From assembly GCF_900009135.1 (NCBI RefSeq), contig NZ_LT797688.1:713660-777659 (forward strand): DNA of 64,000 nt. Reading direction: 5' to 3'. Under the pieces are notes generated by a model that was not told the DNA's origin, ran no database searches, and saw nothing but the letters and a program-made list of their open reading frames with translations. The DNA comes from Planktothrix sp. PCC 11201 (GTDB lineage: Bacteria > Cyanobacteriota > Cyanobacteriia > Cyanobacteriales > Microcoleaceae). Below are positions 35,870 to 45,347 of the stretch, piece by piece. A program made the position numbers and the translations under genes. Within the stretch, counting starts at the first letter, position 1. Each line of letters begins with the position of its first letter.

Positions 35870-37345
35870 CTATTCCTGAACCCAAATCGAAACTGAACCG
35901 CCTTTACAAGAAAATTCACCCCAACCGGAATCATTAGTTTCAATGGGTTCTTTAATATTCCCCGTCAGGTCATAGAATTTAGTATTAGGTTTCCCAACTT
36001 CCATCGGTTTAATTCCCTCCGACCCATCACTTAAAATCACCGCCATTGCTTTCGGATGTTGTTCGTCTCCTAGACAAGTCCAACCAATAATATCGGGGTG
36101 ATCAAAATAGTCATATTGAAGGCCGTAAAGGAAATTTTTGCGCGCATAAAGACATTGATCAATAAACTGTTTATGGGAGGGTAAAAAAACTTTATGGGTA
36201 TTACCATCCCGTCCTTTATCTTCATATTCTGCGCCGTAATAATCACCATAAAAAATACAAGGATAACCCTGTTGACGTAATAAAATAATTGCATAAGCTA
36301 AGGGTTTAAACCATGGTTCTACCACGGATTCTAGGGCTTGTAATGGTTGGGAATCGTGATTTTCCACAAAAGTAACGGCATTCATGGCACGGTCTTTGAC
36401 TAATGTTCCATCCAGAATCGTCCTCATATCATGATATCCTCCGGCTTTACTGGCGTAGTGAAAATTGTAATGTAAGCTAACATCAAATACCGACATTCTG
36501 TCACCTACGGTGTCTAAATACCAATTCAATATGCTAGTATCAGGCGACCAATATTCCCCCACAGTAAATAGTTGCCGACCTGAATATTTTTCTATTTCAT
36601 CTAACCAATCAGGAAAAAACCAAGCCGAAATATGTTTAATCGCATCTAAGCGAAATCCATCGACACCCGTAGTATCAAGATACCATTTTGTCCAGTTGCT
36701 AATTTCTTTTCTGACTTCCTCGCTTTGAAAGTCTAAATCTGCCCCCATTAAATAGGCAAAATTGCCATTTTCTAGGGCAACATAATCATCAAAAGTCTTA
36801 CCTTCAAATAAATAAACTGTTCCCGATTCTTTGGTGAATTCATCATAATCAACGGCATCAAAATGCCACCAATGCCACTCAAATGTAGAATATTTTCCTT
36901 TCCGACCCGGAAAGTTAAAAATTGTGTAAGCCTTAATATCTCGTAAATCTCCTTTAGGGGTTTTACGATTATTATTAGGGAAGGGAGTTGCTTTGGCAAT
37001 TTCGGTTCCATCCGCCCCAATTCTATGATTTAATACCGTATCTGCATAGACTTCAATTTCTGATTTATGCAGGCTATTAATGGCATCTAAATATTGTTGA
37101 CGAGTGCCATATTTAGTTCTAATTGAGCCTTTTTGATCAAATTCTCCCAAGTCATAAATATCATAAACCCCATATCCCACATCCATCCCGCCCCCAGTTC
37201 CTTTATAAGCCGGAGGCAACCATAAAGCCGTAATTCCTGCATCAGCTAATTCCTGGGCGTTGTTTTTGACTTGATTCCACAGGCTTCCATCGGCCGGAAG
37301 ATACCAGTGGAAACATTGCATCATCACACCATTGATTTTAACCAT
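35870..37345 (-). CDS. Cytoplasmic alpha-amylase (GH13)
   Basis: A 491-residue alpha-amylase of glycoside hydrolase family 13, close to subfamily 5. Conserved regions: DTVLNHRIG (region I), GFRLDAIKHI with nucleophile Asp234, FTVGEYW with acid/base Glu264, and FVENHDSQP with Asp331. There is no signal peptide, so it acts on intracellular glycogen or maltodextrin. The start MVKINGVMMQCFHWY matches this subfamily, which begins at the first beta strand. It is a single gene with 336 bp of upstream non-coding sequence. Confidence 0.95.
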   Translation of the reverse strand: MVKINGVMMQCFHWYLPADGSLWNQVKNNAQELADAGITALWLPPAYKGTGGGMDVGYGVYDIYDLGEFDQKGSIRTKYGTRQQYLDAINSLHKSEIEVYADTVLNHRIGADGTEIAKATPFPNNNRKTPKGDLRDIKAYTIFNFPGRKGKYSTFEWHWWHFDAVDYDEFTKESGTVYLFEGKTFDDYVALENGNFAYLMGADLDFQSEEVRKEISNWTKWYLDTTGVDGFRLDAIKHISAWFFPDWLDEIEKYSGRQLFTVGEYWSPDTSILNWYLDTVGDRMSVFDVSLHYNFHYASKAGGYHDMRTILDGTLVKDRAMNAVTFVENHDSQPLQALESVVEPWFKPLAYAIILLRQQGYPCIFYGDYYGAEYEDKGRDGNTHKVFLPSHKQFIDQCLYARKNFLYGLQYDYFDHPDIIGWTCLGDEQHPKAMAVILSDGSEGIKPMEVGKPNTKFYDLTGNIKEPIETNDSGWGEFSCKGGSVSIWVQE

Positions 37346-37681
37346 GCTACCCCTTATTTTTAGATGTTGTTAAACAGAATTTAGTGAGTTTGTACTTAGG
37401 CTATCCTTACACACCCTACGGGATTTTAGTGTTGATAATCAAGGTTAACTTGCTTGAATCATTCCGTCAATATCTCTACCTATAAATTTAATCTTATCTA
37501 ATCAGGAGTTTTCCCGCCCCAAACTTTAACCGCAACGATTATATTTACTGATTTAAAAAACTTTAGCACCATTACTTAATGAATTGGTTAAATCAATCAT
37601 GTTAATGGGGGAAGCGTTATAGGTTCGGAACTTACGCACCCAACCCCCATAGTTTTTTTCACAACTGAATGTGGAATGGGT
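37346..37681. other. Intergenic region upstream of amylase
   Basis: 336 bp with no supported gene. An ATGGGGG/CCCCCAT pair near 37603 and 37650, followed by seven T residues, could form a plus-strand hairpin. Otherwise it is AT-rich and should contain the amylase promoter. Confidence 0.4.
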
Positions 37682-39472
37682 TTATTTGTCGGTTTTGGGT
37701 TTGTAAGTGGAAGTAACCTGGAGTTCCTTTAACTGTTTTTGATCAACACTTGAAGGGGCATTAGTTAATAAACAACCCGCTTGTTGGGTCTTAGGAAATG
37801 CAATCACATCTCGAATAGATTCCTCTCCCGATAATAACATAACCAATCGATCCAAACCGTAGGCAATACCGCCATGGGGAGGGGTTCCATATTCAAAAGC
37901 TTCCAATAAAAAGCCAAATTTGCTGTAGGCTTCCTCCAGGGTTAATCCAATAGTTGAAAATACCTGTTCTTGAATTTCCCGTTTATAAATCCGTAGACTA
38001 CCACCGCCGATTTCATAGCCATTTAAGACTAAATCGTAGGCCTGCGCCCGGGCTTGGGATAAATCATGAATATCCTCGGGATAGGGAGCAGTAAAGGGGT
38101 GATGTAGGGCTTCTAAACGTTTTTCTTCGTCATTCCATTCAAACATCGGAAACTCAACAATCCACAATAAATTAATTTTACTCGGATCAATCAGTTCTAA
38201 TTCTTTCCCAATAAATAGACGCAAACGGTCTAAGGTTTTATTTACCGTAGCAATATCCCCCGCCCCAAATAACAGTAAATCCCCGGCTTTAGCATTGGTT
38301 CGGGTTAATATTTCCTGTTTTTGTTCGGCGGTTAAATTATCTTTGATCGCACCAATGGTATCAATGCCATCTTCCCGTACCCGAATAAATGCTAACCCTT
38401 TAGCCCCTGCTTCACAGGCTTCTTTAAACAGATCGCCACCGGGTTTAATTCGCATATTAGAAATCGCTTCATTTCCCCCCGGAATCGGTAAAATTTTTAC
38501 CGTTCCCCCGGAAGTAACGGCCCCTGAAAATACTTTAAAACCACAATTTTTAACAATATCGGAAACATCCACTAACTCCAAACCAAAGCGGGTATCGGGT
38601 TTATCACTCCCATAACGATCTAGGGCTTCTTTATAGGTTAAACGGGGGAAAGGAAGGGGAATTTCAATGCCTTTAACGGTTTTAAAAATATGAGCAACTA
38701 AGGCTTCATTTAACGCCAGAATTCCTTCCTGGGTCATAAAGCTCATTTCCATATCTAATTGAGTGAATTCCGGTTGGCGATCAGCGCGTAAATCTTCATC
38801 TCGGAAACAGCGAGCAATTTGATAATACCGATCAAATCCTGATACCATTAATAATTGTTTGAACAGTTGGGGCGATTGGGGTAAAGCAAACCACTCTCCA
38901 GGATTAACTCGACTCGGAACTAAATAATCCCGCGCTCCTTCAGGAGTTGAACGGGTCAAAATGGGGGTTTCAACTTCGATAAAATGCTCTTGATCTTCTA
39001 AAAACCGCCGCATGGCTTTGACCACTTCATGACGCAATTGTAAGTTGCGAGTCATGCGTTCTCGACGTAAATCTAAATAGCGATATTTGAGGCGTAAATC
39101 TTCCCGAACTGTTTCGGTTTCTGAGGCGGAAATTTGAAAGGGTAATTGTTTTCCCAGTCCATTCAGCAGTTCAATGCGTTCGGCGTAAATTTCAATTTCT
39201 CCGGTGGCTAATTTGGGGTTGAGGGACTCGGGGGGACGTTGGGAGACTCGCCCGGTGATTTTAACTACATATTCATTTCGCAGACCTTCGGCGGCCTTGT
39301 AGGAGTCAGGGGTTCGTTCTGGGTCGCTGACAATTTGAACAATACCCGTGCGATCGCGTAAATCTAAAAATATTACACCCCCATGATCGCGACGCCTATC
39401 AACCCATCCGCAGAGGGTGAGAGTTTCGCCAAGATGGGTGGATCGGAGATTGCCGCAGTAGTGGGTTCGCAT
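37682..39472 (-). CDS. aspS: Aspartyl-tRNA synthetase
   Basis: A 596-residue bacterial-type class IIb synthetase. The N-terminal OB fold includes [21 protein letters not shown] (about 21-41, partly quoted). Motif 2 is [18 protein letters not shown] and motif 3 is [13 protein letters not shown] near the C-terminus, before which lies the bacterial GAD insertion domain. It charges tRNA-Asp; whether it is discriminating or also charges tRNA-Asn cannot be told by eye. It appears to be transcribed alone. Confidence 0.97.
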   Translation of the reverse strand: MRTHYCGNLRSTHLGETLTLCGWVDRRRDHGGVIFLDLRDRTGIVQIVSDPERTPDSYKAAEGLRNEYVVKITGRVSQRPPESLNPKLATGEIEIYAERIELLNGLGKQLPFQISASETETVREDLRLKYRYLDLRRERMTRNLQLRHEVVKAMRRFLEDQEHFIEVETPILTRSTPEGARDYLVPSRVNPGEWFALPQSPQLFKQLLMVSGFDRYYQIARCFRDEDLRADRQPEFTQLDMEMSFMTQEGILALNEALVAHIFKTVKGIEIPLPFPRLTYKEALDRYGSDKPDTRFGLELVDVSDIVKNCGFKVFSGAVTSGGTVKILPIPGGNEAISNMRIKPGGDLFKEACEAGAKGLAFIRVREDGIDTIGAIKDNLTAEQKQEILTRTNAKAGDLLLFGAGDIATVNKTLDRLRLFIGKELELIDPSKINLLWIVEFPMFEWNDEEKRLEALHHPFTAPYPEDIHDLSQARAQAYDLVLNGYEIGGGSLRIYKREIQEQVFSTIGLTLEEAYSKFGFLLEAFEYGTPPHGGIAYGLDRLVMLLSGEESIRDVIAFPKTQQAGCLLTNAPSSVDQKQLKELQVTSTYKPKTDK

Positions 39473-39553
39473 GACTCTTAATGAAAGTTAAACTAAGGTT
39501 TAAATTAGGGCAACTTATCAGTATAAGTCAAACAGACATCACTCGTCCTGTTC

Positions 39554-40726
39554 TTAACCGCCGAATTGGGGGTTAACGGGTAAACAAATTTTAAATAGAC
39601 TTCCCTGACCGATTTGGGATTTTACTTGAATCATGCCTTTGTGGGCTTCTACAATTAGTGAAATCAGGTGTAATCCTAACCCACTACCCGAACGTTTATT
39701 ATCGCCTTGACGGAATCGTTCAAAGATGAGAACTTGATCTTCGGGAGCTATACCAATTCCGCTATCTTCAACTTCCAAAATCATGACTTTTTGAGGCTGA
39801 TTGCTAATATTGAGTTGCATTTCTGTTGAATACAGACGAATTTTGACACTCCCCCGATCGGTGAATTTAATCGCATTTCCCACTAAATTGGTAACAACCC
39901 GCCGAATTTCTAAGGGGTCGCCAATAATAACCGGGGCATGGGTTAGACAATCCTGGGAAGGGGTAAATTGCAGGGATAATTCTTTATTTTGAATCAGGGG
40001 GCTGAGTTCTGCTATTACTTCTTGGACTAATTGACCTAAATCGAAATAGGAGAAAGTTAAGGTTTTTCTACCCGCTTCATACCGATAAACCTCTAGTAAG
40101 GTATTAACCATTTGCAGAAGGTTTTGGTTACTTTTAATCATGGATGCGATCGCTTCTGCCATTGGAGAAGAAATTTCCCCCAAGGCACCTTGTTGGAATA
40201 AATGTAACATTCGATCGGCTGCTACCAAAGGCGTCCGCAGATCATGGGTCAGGCGGGAAACAAAGTCTTCCCGTTGTCGAGACATCGCTTTCTGTTGATC
40301 AATGCTATGTTTAAGTCTTAGGAGCGATCGCACCCTGGCTAAAAGTTCATCAACTTCAACGGGTTTGCGAATGAAGTCATCCGCCCCGGCATCTAATCCC
40401 TCAACCACGCTAGAATGATCGTGGGCAGTAATTAATAAAATGGGGATAAAGGGAAGATCGGGATTTTTGCGAATCCGTCGAGTGACTTCATAGCCATCAA
40501 TCCCTGGCATCATTACATCTAATAATACTAAATCAGGAGGATGGGTTTTAATCAAGGCTAAGGCAGAAATGCCATCAGGTTTACAGACAACTTCATATCC
40601 TTCTTCGGCTAAAATAGCTTCTACTAAAAATAGGTTATCTGGGGAGTCGTCAACGGCTAAAATTCGATCGCTGGATTTTGGAGGTGGGGTAATAGAACGG
40701 GGCATAATTTGGGAAATTTTTTTCAA
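39554..40726 (-). CDS. Receiver-histidine kinase (REC-HisKA-HATPase)
   Basis: A 390-residue soluble kinase. The receiver domain (about 20-140) has Asp70 in LVLLDVMMP and Lys121 in FIRKP. HisKA has His161 in RLTHDLRTPL, and HATPase_c has NLVGNAIKF, DSGIGI and GSGLGLHLI. With the receiver at the N-terminus and no sensor domain, it is probably itself controlled by phosphorylation from another kinase. A NarL-type regulator starts 104 bp away on the opposite strand and an Hpt protein lies beyond it, a plausible phosphorelay set. Confidence 0.92.
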   Translation of the reverse strand: MKKISQIMPRSITPPPKSSDRILAVDDSPDNLFLVEAILAEEGYEVVCKPDGISALALIKTHPPDLVLLDVMMPGIDGYEVTRRIRKNPDLPFIPILLITAHDHSSVVEGLDAGADDFIRKPVEVDELLARVRSLLRLKHSIDQQKAMSRQREDFVSRLTHDLRTPLVAADRMLHLFQQGALGEISSPMAEAIASMIKSNQNLLQMVNTLLEVYRYEAGRKTLTFSYFDLGQLVQEVIAELSPLIQNKELSLQFTPSQDCLTHAPVIIGDPLEIRRVVTNLVGNAIKFTDRGSVKIRLYSTEMQLNISNQPQKVMILEVEDSGIGIAPEDQVLIFERFRQGDNKRSGSGLGLHLISLIVEAHKGMIQVKSQIGQGSLFKICLPVNPQFGG

Positions 40727-40830
40727 AGATACAGTGTGATGAGGTTAATATTCGCCCTGAATTTGTGATTAATTTTAACAACAAATTGGCAAATAATACA
40801 GACTTTTACAACAATTAGGAAAATTCCGTT

Positions 40831-41550
40831 ATGACTAAAATCAATATTGTTCTGGTAGAGGATCATGATTTAACCCGGGTGGGTTTGAGAACGGCATTAC
40901 AACAGGACAGTAATATTAAGATTGTTGGGGAGGCGGCTAATGGAAAAACGGGTTTGGAAATTCTCAAACAAACCCAGCCTGATATTGCCATTATTGATAT
41001 CGGTTTACCGGATATGGATGGCATTGAATTAACCCAAAAGTTTAAGCAACATATTGCCAGTAGTGGGGCGCGGGAAACCAAGGTTCTGATTCTGACCATG
41101 CACGATAATGAGGATGCGGTCATGGGAGCTTTTGCGGCGGGTGCAGATTCCTATAGTGTTAAGGATGTGAGTATTGATAAACTCAAGGATGCGATTTATA
41201 CAACCTATGAAGGCAATGCTTGGATTGATCCCGTGATTGCCCGCACAGTTCTCAAACAAGCGAAGAAAAAACAACCGGATATTCCGGCTGCGGGTGATCA
41301 GAAAACCGTGATGATTAATGCGGTAGAAGCTGAGTATCAAGAATTTTTAAAATCTTGTCCTTTAACGGACAGGGAATTGGAGGTTTTAGAATTAATTGTG
41401 GCTGGACGGAGTAATGCTGAAATTGCTGAAAAACTCTATATTACTGTGGGAACGGTTAAGACCCATGTTCGCAGTATTCTGAATAAGCTCTGTGCTGATG
41501 ATCGTACTCAAGCTGCGGTTCGGGCTTTACGTTCCGGTTGGATTGAGTAA
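40831..41550 (+). CDS. NarL/LuxR-type response regulator
   Basis: A 239-residue regulator. Residues 1-125 form the receiver with phospho-Asp56 in IAIIDIGLP and GADSYSVKDV near the end. The linker is about 50 residues, and the C-terminal LuxR-type helix-turn-helix (about 178-235) has LTDRELEVLELI and NAEIAEKLYITVGTVKTH. It should bind promoter DNA as a dimer when phosphorylated. It is divergent from the REC-HK gene, so these are a likely cognate pair. A GCGAGCG/CGCTCGC hairpin follows the gene. Confidence 0.94.
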   Translation: MTKINIVLVEDHDLTRVGLRTALQQDSNIKIVGEAANGKTGLEILKQTQPDIAIIDIGLPDMDGIELTQKFKQHIASSGARETKVLILTMHDNEDAVMGAFAAGADSYSVKDVSIDKLKDAIYTTYEGNAWIDPVIARTVLKQAKKKQPDIPAAGDQKTVMINAVEAEYQEFLKSCPLTDRELEVLELIVAGRSNAEIAEKLYITVGTVKTHVRSILNKLCADDRTQAAVRALRSGWIE

Positions 41551-41597
41551 GGTTTTTTGAGTTGATTGGAGTTAATATTATCTCCCTGAATATTAGT

Positions 41598-41615
41598 GCG
41601 AGCGTCCCCGCTCGC
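41598..41615. terminator. GC hairpin after response regulator
   Basis: A 7-bp stem, GCGAGCG (41598-41604) with CGCTCGC (41609-41615), and loop TCCC. It lies 48 bp after the regulator stop. There is no T-run, so it may be a repeat-type hairpin rather than a true terminator. Confidence 0.45.
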
Positions 41616-41690
41616 TAGGAAGATTTTAGGTACGAGTGCTGCTTAATTAATATGAAATCTAATTATAAGAGCAATTCTATTAATTAGATA

Positions 41691-42062
41691 TTAAAAATTT
41701 GATTGAGATAAAGTTTCTTCTTGGACAAAAACTCGAACCCGAATTAAACACTCTTGTAGTTTTTCAACTAACTCCATTGCTCCTTCTAAATTTTCTGCTT
41801 CGGCGAGATTTTCGAGTTGTTCCGCAATTTCTGGGATTTGTAATATGGCTGCGGTTGCACTTGATCCTCTTAAAGCATGAGCTTGTTGTTTAATACTGAT
41901 AAAATCCCGATTGATAATCCCTTGGCGCAAGCTCTGAGTTCGGATTTCAGCTTGTTTCAGGAACAGGTATAGCAATTTTTGTTGCAGGTGACAATTTCCC
42001 CTGAGTAAACGATTCAGACGTTCTAAGTTTACAGGAAGAACTGGAACGGTTAAGATATTCAT
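41691..42062 (-). CDS. Hpt-domain phosphotransfer protein
   Basis: A 123-residue stand-alone histidine phosphotransfer protein. The phospho-His is His62 in the motif QQAHALRGSSAT (HALKGSS-like), within a four-helix Hpt bundle; no other domain is present. It can shuttle phosphate between the receiver of a hybrid kinase and a response regulator. It is near the REC-HK and NarL-type regulator and convergent with the regulator, and so may belong to that relay. Confidence 0.85.
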   Translation of the reverse strand: MNILTVPVLPVNLERLNRLLRGNCHLQQKLLYLFLKQAEIRTQSLRQGIINRDFISIKQQAHALRGSSATAAILQIPEIAEQLENLAEAENLEGAMELVEKLQECLIRVRVFVQEETLSQSNF

Positions 42063-42191
42063 AGTTCATCTTTCAAACTCCGCAATAAGTAATATCCCAG
42101 TGCTTATAGGTTAACCGTCGTACGACATTTTGTCTATCATGTAGCAATTTTTAAATATATTGTAATATTTTTTGATTTGTAATATTTTATT

Positions 42192-42248
42192 GTAGGGGTT
42201 GGAATATCCAACCCAGGTGCAAAGAGGGTTTGGAGACCAAACCCCTAC
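42192..42248. repeat. Long palindromic repeat (GTAGGGGTTGG family)
   Basis: Arms GTAGGGGTTGG and CCAAACCCCTAC flank a centre containing AACCCAGGTGCAAAGAGGGT. A second copy with perfect arms lies at 45288-45344. The nested AACCC...GGGTT pair makes a branched palindrome. It is a REP/MITE-like element. Confidence 0.7.
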
Positions 42249-42368
42249 GGGATTTTTTCCACAAATCCTACACGGATAGCTATATAGCAATCTCTACCGG
42301 ACTTTTAATGATTTAAAATGTTGGTAAAATGGCTAAAAGCCCATTGAATATTGCCTTATAAAATTTGA

Positions 42369-42692
42369 TTATAAAACCATTTGTAGTTGATACCCCATCA
42401 TCGTAACTGCTATAAATCCGGCAATAATCATTAATCCAGAGGGCATAAATTTACGGGTTTTGAGTAAACGAGAAATAAAGGTAATCATCAGAAAAACCGA
42501 AAGCACAATGGAGAATATTAATCCCCAGCTTACTCCTTGGATTTGGATAATACCACCCAAAATCAGTAAAATTCCTGTGGAACAACCCGCAAATAGAGAA
42601 ATCTTACTTTTGGCTTTAGTATAACCCACAATACCACCGATAAATGCTAATAAACCGTAGGCGATCGCCGCAATTACCCCAAAATCCATCAT
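42369..42692 (-). CDS. TMEM14 family small membrane protein
   Basis: A 107-residue protein with four predicted membrane helices and Gly-rich turns (YGLLAFIGGIVGYTKAKS, AGCSTGILLILGGI), matching the TMEM14/UPF0136 family. In plant chloroplasts, members (FAX) export fatty acids, so a lipid-related role in the cyanobacterial membrane is possible by analogy. It is a single gene. Confidence 0.85.
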   Translation of the reverse strand: MMDFGVIAAIAYGLLAFIGGIVGYTKAKSKISLFAGCSTGILLILGGIIQIQGVSWGLIFSIVLSVFLMITFISRLLKTRKFMPSGLMIIAGFIAVTMMGYQLQMVL

Positions 42693-42883
42693 AACCCATG
42701 CCCAAAAAACAACTACAAAGTTTCTTTATACAACTTCTAGGAATCTATGGATTAACAATTCTTCTAAATTGTATCAAAAATTAAAATTTAACGTTATAAA
42801 AGTTTATGGTATTATCGACTCATTTTTTGCTATAATGCGAAGTTAATCATTAATTCCTATTTGTTACTTTTTAATCCTATTTT

Positions 42884-44203
42884 ATGTCTTCTCTGAATAG
42901 CCCCATTATTTCACAGGTTAGGTTCCTACAGCGTCAGGTTGCCACCCTACTACTGTATCAAGATATTTTTGATCATGAAATCGGGCAAGCATTTTTATAT
43001 CTTTTAGAAACATTTCATCATAGTGAATCGAGTATTTTAAATTGTTTAAAAGCTTATGGTAGTTGGTTTCAAGTCCAAGCCAAATATCAACAAAGTTGGC
43101 AAGAACATCTAATTACTCAAATTTTAAGGGCGGATAATCCCTTTACCCAACAAGCCCAACAAACCTCTCTTGAGCAATTGCCTCCGGTTTTAATTGAAGC
43201 GGCAAAACAAGATTTAAAAATCCTCCAAAGTCTCTATCAATATAACGGGGAAAAAATCAGCCATTGGTTAAGAACCGTCGCCCAATTATCGGAAAACCCC
43301 ATAATTTGGCAACCGCAACCGGAACCGTTAGAAAAAATCCAAGAATTACCCTTACGAAATAAATTTAAAACCTTAGAAAATTGGTCAGAAGCCTTAGAAA
43401 GTTTAGCGAATCATTATCATAAATTTGGAACGGGTTTATTTGCCCAAGCCGATGCGTTTCGTTGGCAAAATGGCAAGTTATTAACTATTAATCACCCTGA
43501 TCCAGTGCATTTGAGCCAGTTAATTGGATATGAAAATCAACGGGATCTTTTATTAAAAAATACAGAAATATTATTGGCTGGATATCCAGCTTTAAATGTT
43601 TTATTATATGGCAGTCGTGGGTCGGGTAAATCCTCCTTAATTAAATCGTTATTACATGAATATAGCGATCGCGGTTTACGTTTAATTGAAGTGGCAAAAT
43701 CTGATTTAAAAGACTTACCGTTAGTGGTAGAACAATTACGAGGAGTACCGCAGAAATTTATTATTTTTGTGGATGATTTATCCTTTGAAGAAGATGATGA
43801 TGCTTTTAAAGCCTTAAAAGTGGTATTAGAAGGAAACCTCACCGCCCGTCCGCAAAATGTGATTGTTTATGCGACTTCTAACCGTCGCCATTTAATTCGA
43901 GAATATTTTGAAGATCGACCTTCCCCGAAAGATCAAGATGAAGTTCATGTTTGGGATACGGTACAGGAAAAATTATCCTTTAGCGATCGCTTTGGTTTAA
44001 CCTTAACCTTTCCACCTGCTGACCAGAATACCTATTTGAATATGGTAAGACATTTAGCCAGTCAAGGGGGAATTAAAATCAGTCCTGAAGATTTACAGTT
44101 TCGCGCCCTACAATGGGCGACTCGTCATAATGGACGTTCGGGACGAACCGCGCGGCAATTTATTGACTTTTTGACGGCGGAATTGGCAGTTTTTGGAAAA
44201 TAA
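42884..44203 (+). CDS. DUF815 AAA-type ATPase
   Basis: A 439-residue P-loop ATPase of the DUF815 family. The N-terminal 200 residues are helical. The ATPase core begins near YENQRDLLLKNT, with Walker A YGSRGSGKSSL (about 243-253) and Walker B-like IIFVDDLSF; SNRRHL is the sensor region. The C-terminus has GRSGRTARQF. The function is not established; related proteins are considered DnaA/RuvB-like AAA+ ATPases. It is followed by a TerB-like gene in the same direction, about 83 bp apart, possibly co-transcribed. Confidence 0.88.
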   Translation: MSSLNSPIISQVRFLQRQVATLLLYQDIFDHEIGQAFLYLLETFHHSESSILNCLKAYGSWFQVQAKYQQSWQEHLITQILRADNPFTQQAQQTSLEQLPPVLIEAAKQDLKILQSLYQYNGEKISHWLRTVAQLSENPIIWQPQPEPLEKIQELPLRNKFKTLENWSEALESLANHYHKFGTGLFAQADAFRWQNGKLLTINHPDPVHLSQLIGYENQRDLLLKNTEILLAGYPALNVLLYGSRGSGKSSLIKSLLHEYSDRGLRLIEVAKSDLKDLPLVVEQLRGVPQKFIIFVDDLSFEEDDDAFKALKVVLEGNLTARPQNVIVYATSNRRHLIREYFEDRPSPKDQDEVHVWDTVQEKLSFSDRFGLTLTFPPADQNTYLNMVRHLASQGGIKISPEDLQFRALQWATRHNGRSGRTARQFIDFLTAELAVFGK

Positions 44204-44286
44204 ATTGGAAAAAAACCGCAGATAGTGTAATCATAGGCGTGGGAAAAATCTACGATAACGCGAAATCACCTCAGGAGGTTTTCACA

Positions 44287-44700
44287 ATGTCAAGCGCCAT
44301 TCAATTTAATTCTGCGGAAGCGTTTGCGGCGATCGCATTAATTGCGGTAGCGGCTGATGGTTATATTACTGGAAGTGAATCCCAAGCTATTACCACAACC
44401 TTCTCTCGAATGCAGCTTTTTAGTGATTATTCCGGGGAAAAAATGCGAGGAATGATTGATCAACTCCTAAATCAATTACAAGCACAAGGAGCGGATATAT
44501 TATTAAAAGAGGCGGTGAAAAAATTGCCCCATGAACTCAGAGAAACTGCCTTTGCTGTGGTTACTGATATTACTTTAGCCGATGGAGTCATTACCGAAGA
44601 AGAAGAAGCCTTATTGGATAAACTGTTTAATGTTTTAGAGATTTCCGAACCGATGGCTAATAACATTATTGATGTGATGTTGATCAAAAATAAAGGATAA
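44287..44700 (+). CDS. TerB-like tellurite resistance domain protein
   Basis: A 137-residue all-helical protein of the TerB/DjlA-like family, with AAIALIAVAADGYITGSE and VTDITLADGVITEEE, the two paired helical acidic motifs. The ATG at 44287 is chosen because a perfect AGGAGG (44273-44278) lies 8 bases before it; an upstream in-frame start at 44239 has no such site. The family is widespread in cyanobacteria and probably binds a metal or a membrane partner; real tellurite resistance is not implied. Confidence 0.85.
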   Translation: MSSAIQFNSAEAFAAIALIAVAADGYITGSESQAITTTFSRMQLFSDYSGEKMRGMIDQLLNQLQAQGADILLKEAVKKLPHELRETAFAVVTDITLADGVITEEEEALLDKLFNVLEISEPMANNIIDVMLIKNKG

Positions 44701-44709
44701 TAGAAGCGG

Positions 44710-44821
44710 ATCACGGATTTAAAAGGATTACGCAGATTAACACAGATTAAATCCGTGAAATCCGTGAAATCCTCTTAAATCCGTGATAGGTAATGGGTAA
44801 TAGACTAATAACTAATAACTG
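44710..44821. repeat. CACGGATTT inverted repeat and STRR block
   Basis: A 20-base inverted repeat (44710-44729 and 44768-44787, one mismatch; arms begin ATCACGGATTT) encloses GCAGATTAA, ACAGATTAA and two ATCCGTGAA units. It is followed by GGTAATGGGTAATAG and ACTAATAACTAATAACTGAT repeats that run into the next start codon. The AATCCGTG/CAGATTAA style is common in cyanobacterial intergenic DNA. Confidence 0.75.
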
Positions 44822-45247
44822 ATGACTGATTTGCGATATATCTATAAGCGAACGATTCGTTTTCAAGATACGGATGCTGCGGGGGTGGTTTATTTTGCTA
44901 ATATTTTAGCAATGGGTCATGAAGCCTATGAAGCCTCTCTAAATCAGGCAGAAATTAATCTTAAAAGTTTTTTTGTTAATCCTGATTTTGCCATGCCAAT
45001 TGTTCATGCGAGTGTGGATTTTCGGTTTCCTTTATTCTGTGGAGATCAAATTTTAATTAGATTAAATCCTGAAATTATTAATGAAAATTCTTTCAAAATT
45101 CAATATGAAATCAGATTGGATAACTCTGATCAATTAATTGCTGAAGCGATAACAAAACATATTTGTATTGCTCCTAAAACTCGTCAACGCCAACCTTTAC
45201 CTCCCGAAATTATTAACTGGTTAGAAAAAGCATCACAGGATATATAG
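44822..45247 (+). CDS. DHNA-CoA thioesterase (4HBT-type hotdog)
   Basis: A 141-residue hotdog-fold thioesterase of the 4-hydroxybenzoyl-CoA thioesterase class. The motif [17 protein letters not shown] (about 13-29) carries the catalytic Asp, and HEAYEASL follows. This cyanobacterial type hydrolyses 1,4-dihydroxy-2-naphthoyl-CoA in phylloquinone biosynthesis. No other men genes are nearby. The first codons ATG-ACT-GAT lie within an ACTGATGACTGAT repeat, so the start looks repeat-derived; no Shine-Dalgarno is visible. Confidence 0.88.
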   Translation: MTDLRYIYKRTIRFQDTDAAGVVYFANILAMGHEAYEASLNQAEINLKSFFVNPDFAMPIVHASVDFRFPLFCGDQILIRLNPEIINENSFKIQYEIRLDNSDQLIAEAITKHICIAPKTRQRQPLPPEIINWLEKASQDI

Positions 45248-45287
45248 CAATCCGCGACGCGCGAGACGGAGGTTGCTATATTTTAGG

Positions 45288-45344
45288 GTAGGGGTTGGGT
45301 CTCTCAACCCAGGCATAAAGAGGGTTGGGAGACCCAACCCCTAC
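45288..45344. repeat. Long palindromic repeat, second copy
   Basis: Perfect 16-bp arms, GTAGGGGTTGGGTCTC (45288-45303) and its complement at 45329-45344, around AACCCAGGCATAAAGAGGGT. Just before it, ATATAGCAATCC and GGTTGCTATAT (45242-45281) form another hairpin. Both lie between two convergent genes and can terminate transcription on both strands. It is a close relative of 42192-42248. Confidence 0.75.
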
Positions 45345-45347
45345 GGT

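Noticed and set aside
37600-37665. Plus-strand terminator ATGGGGG/CCCCCAT with T-run
   Set aside because: No plus-strand gene lies upstream of it; the pairing has a long loop and may be chance.
44287-44700. Tellurite resistance operon
   Set aside because: Only a single TerB-like protein is present, without TerC/D/E genes; the name reflects fold similarity only.
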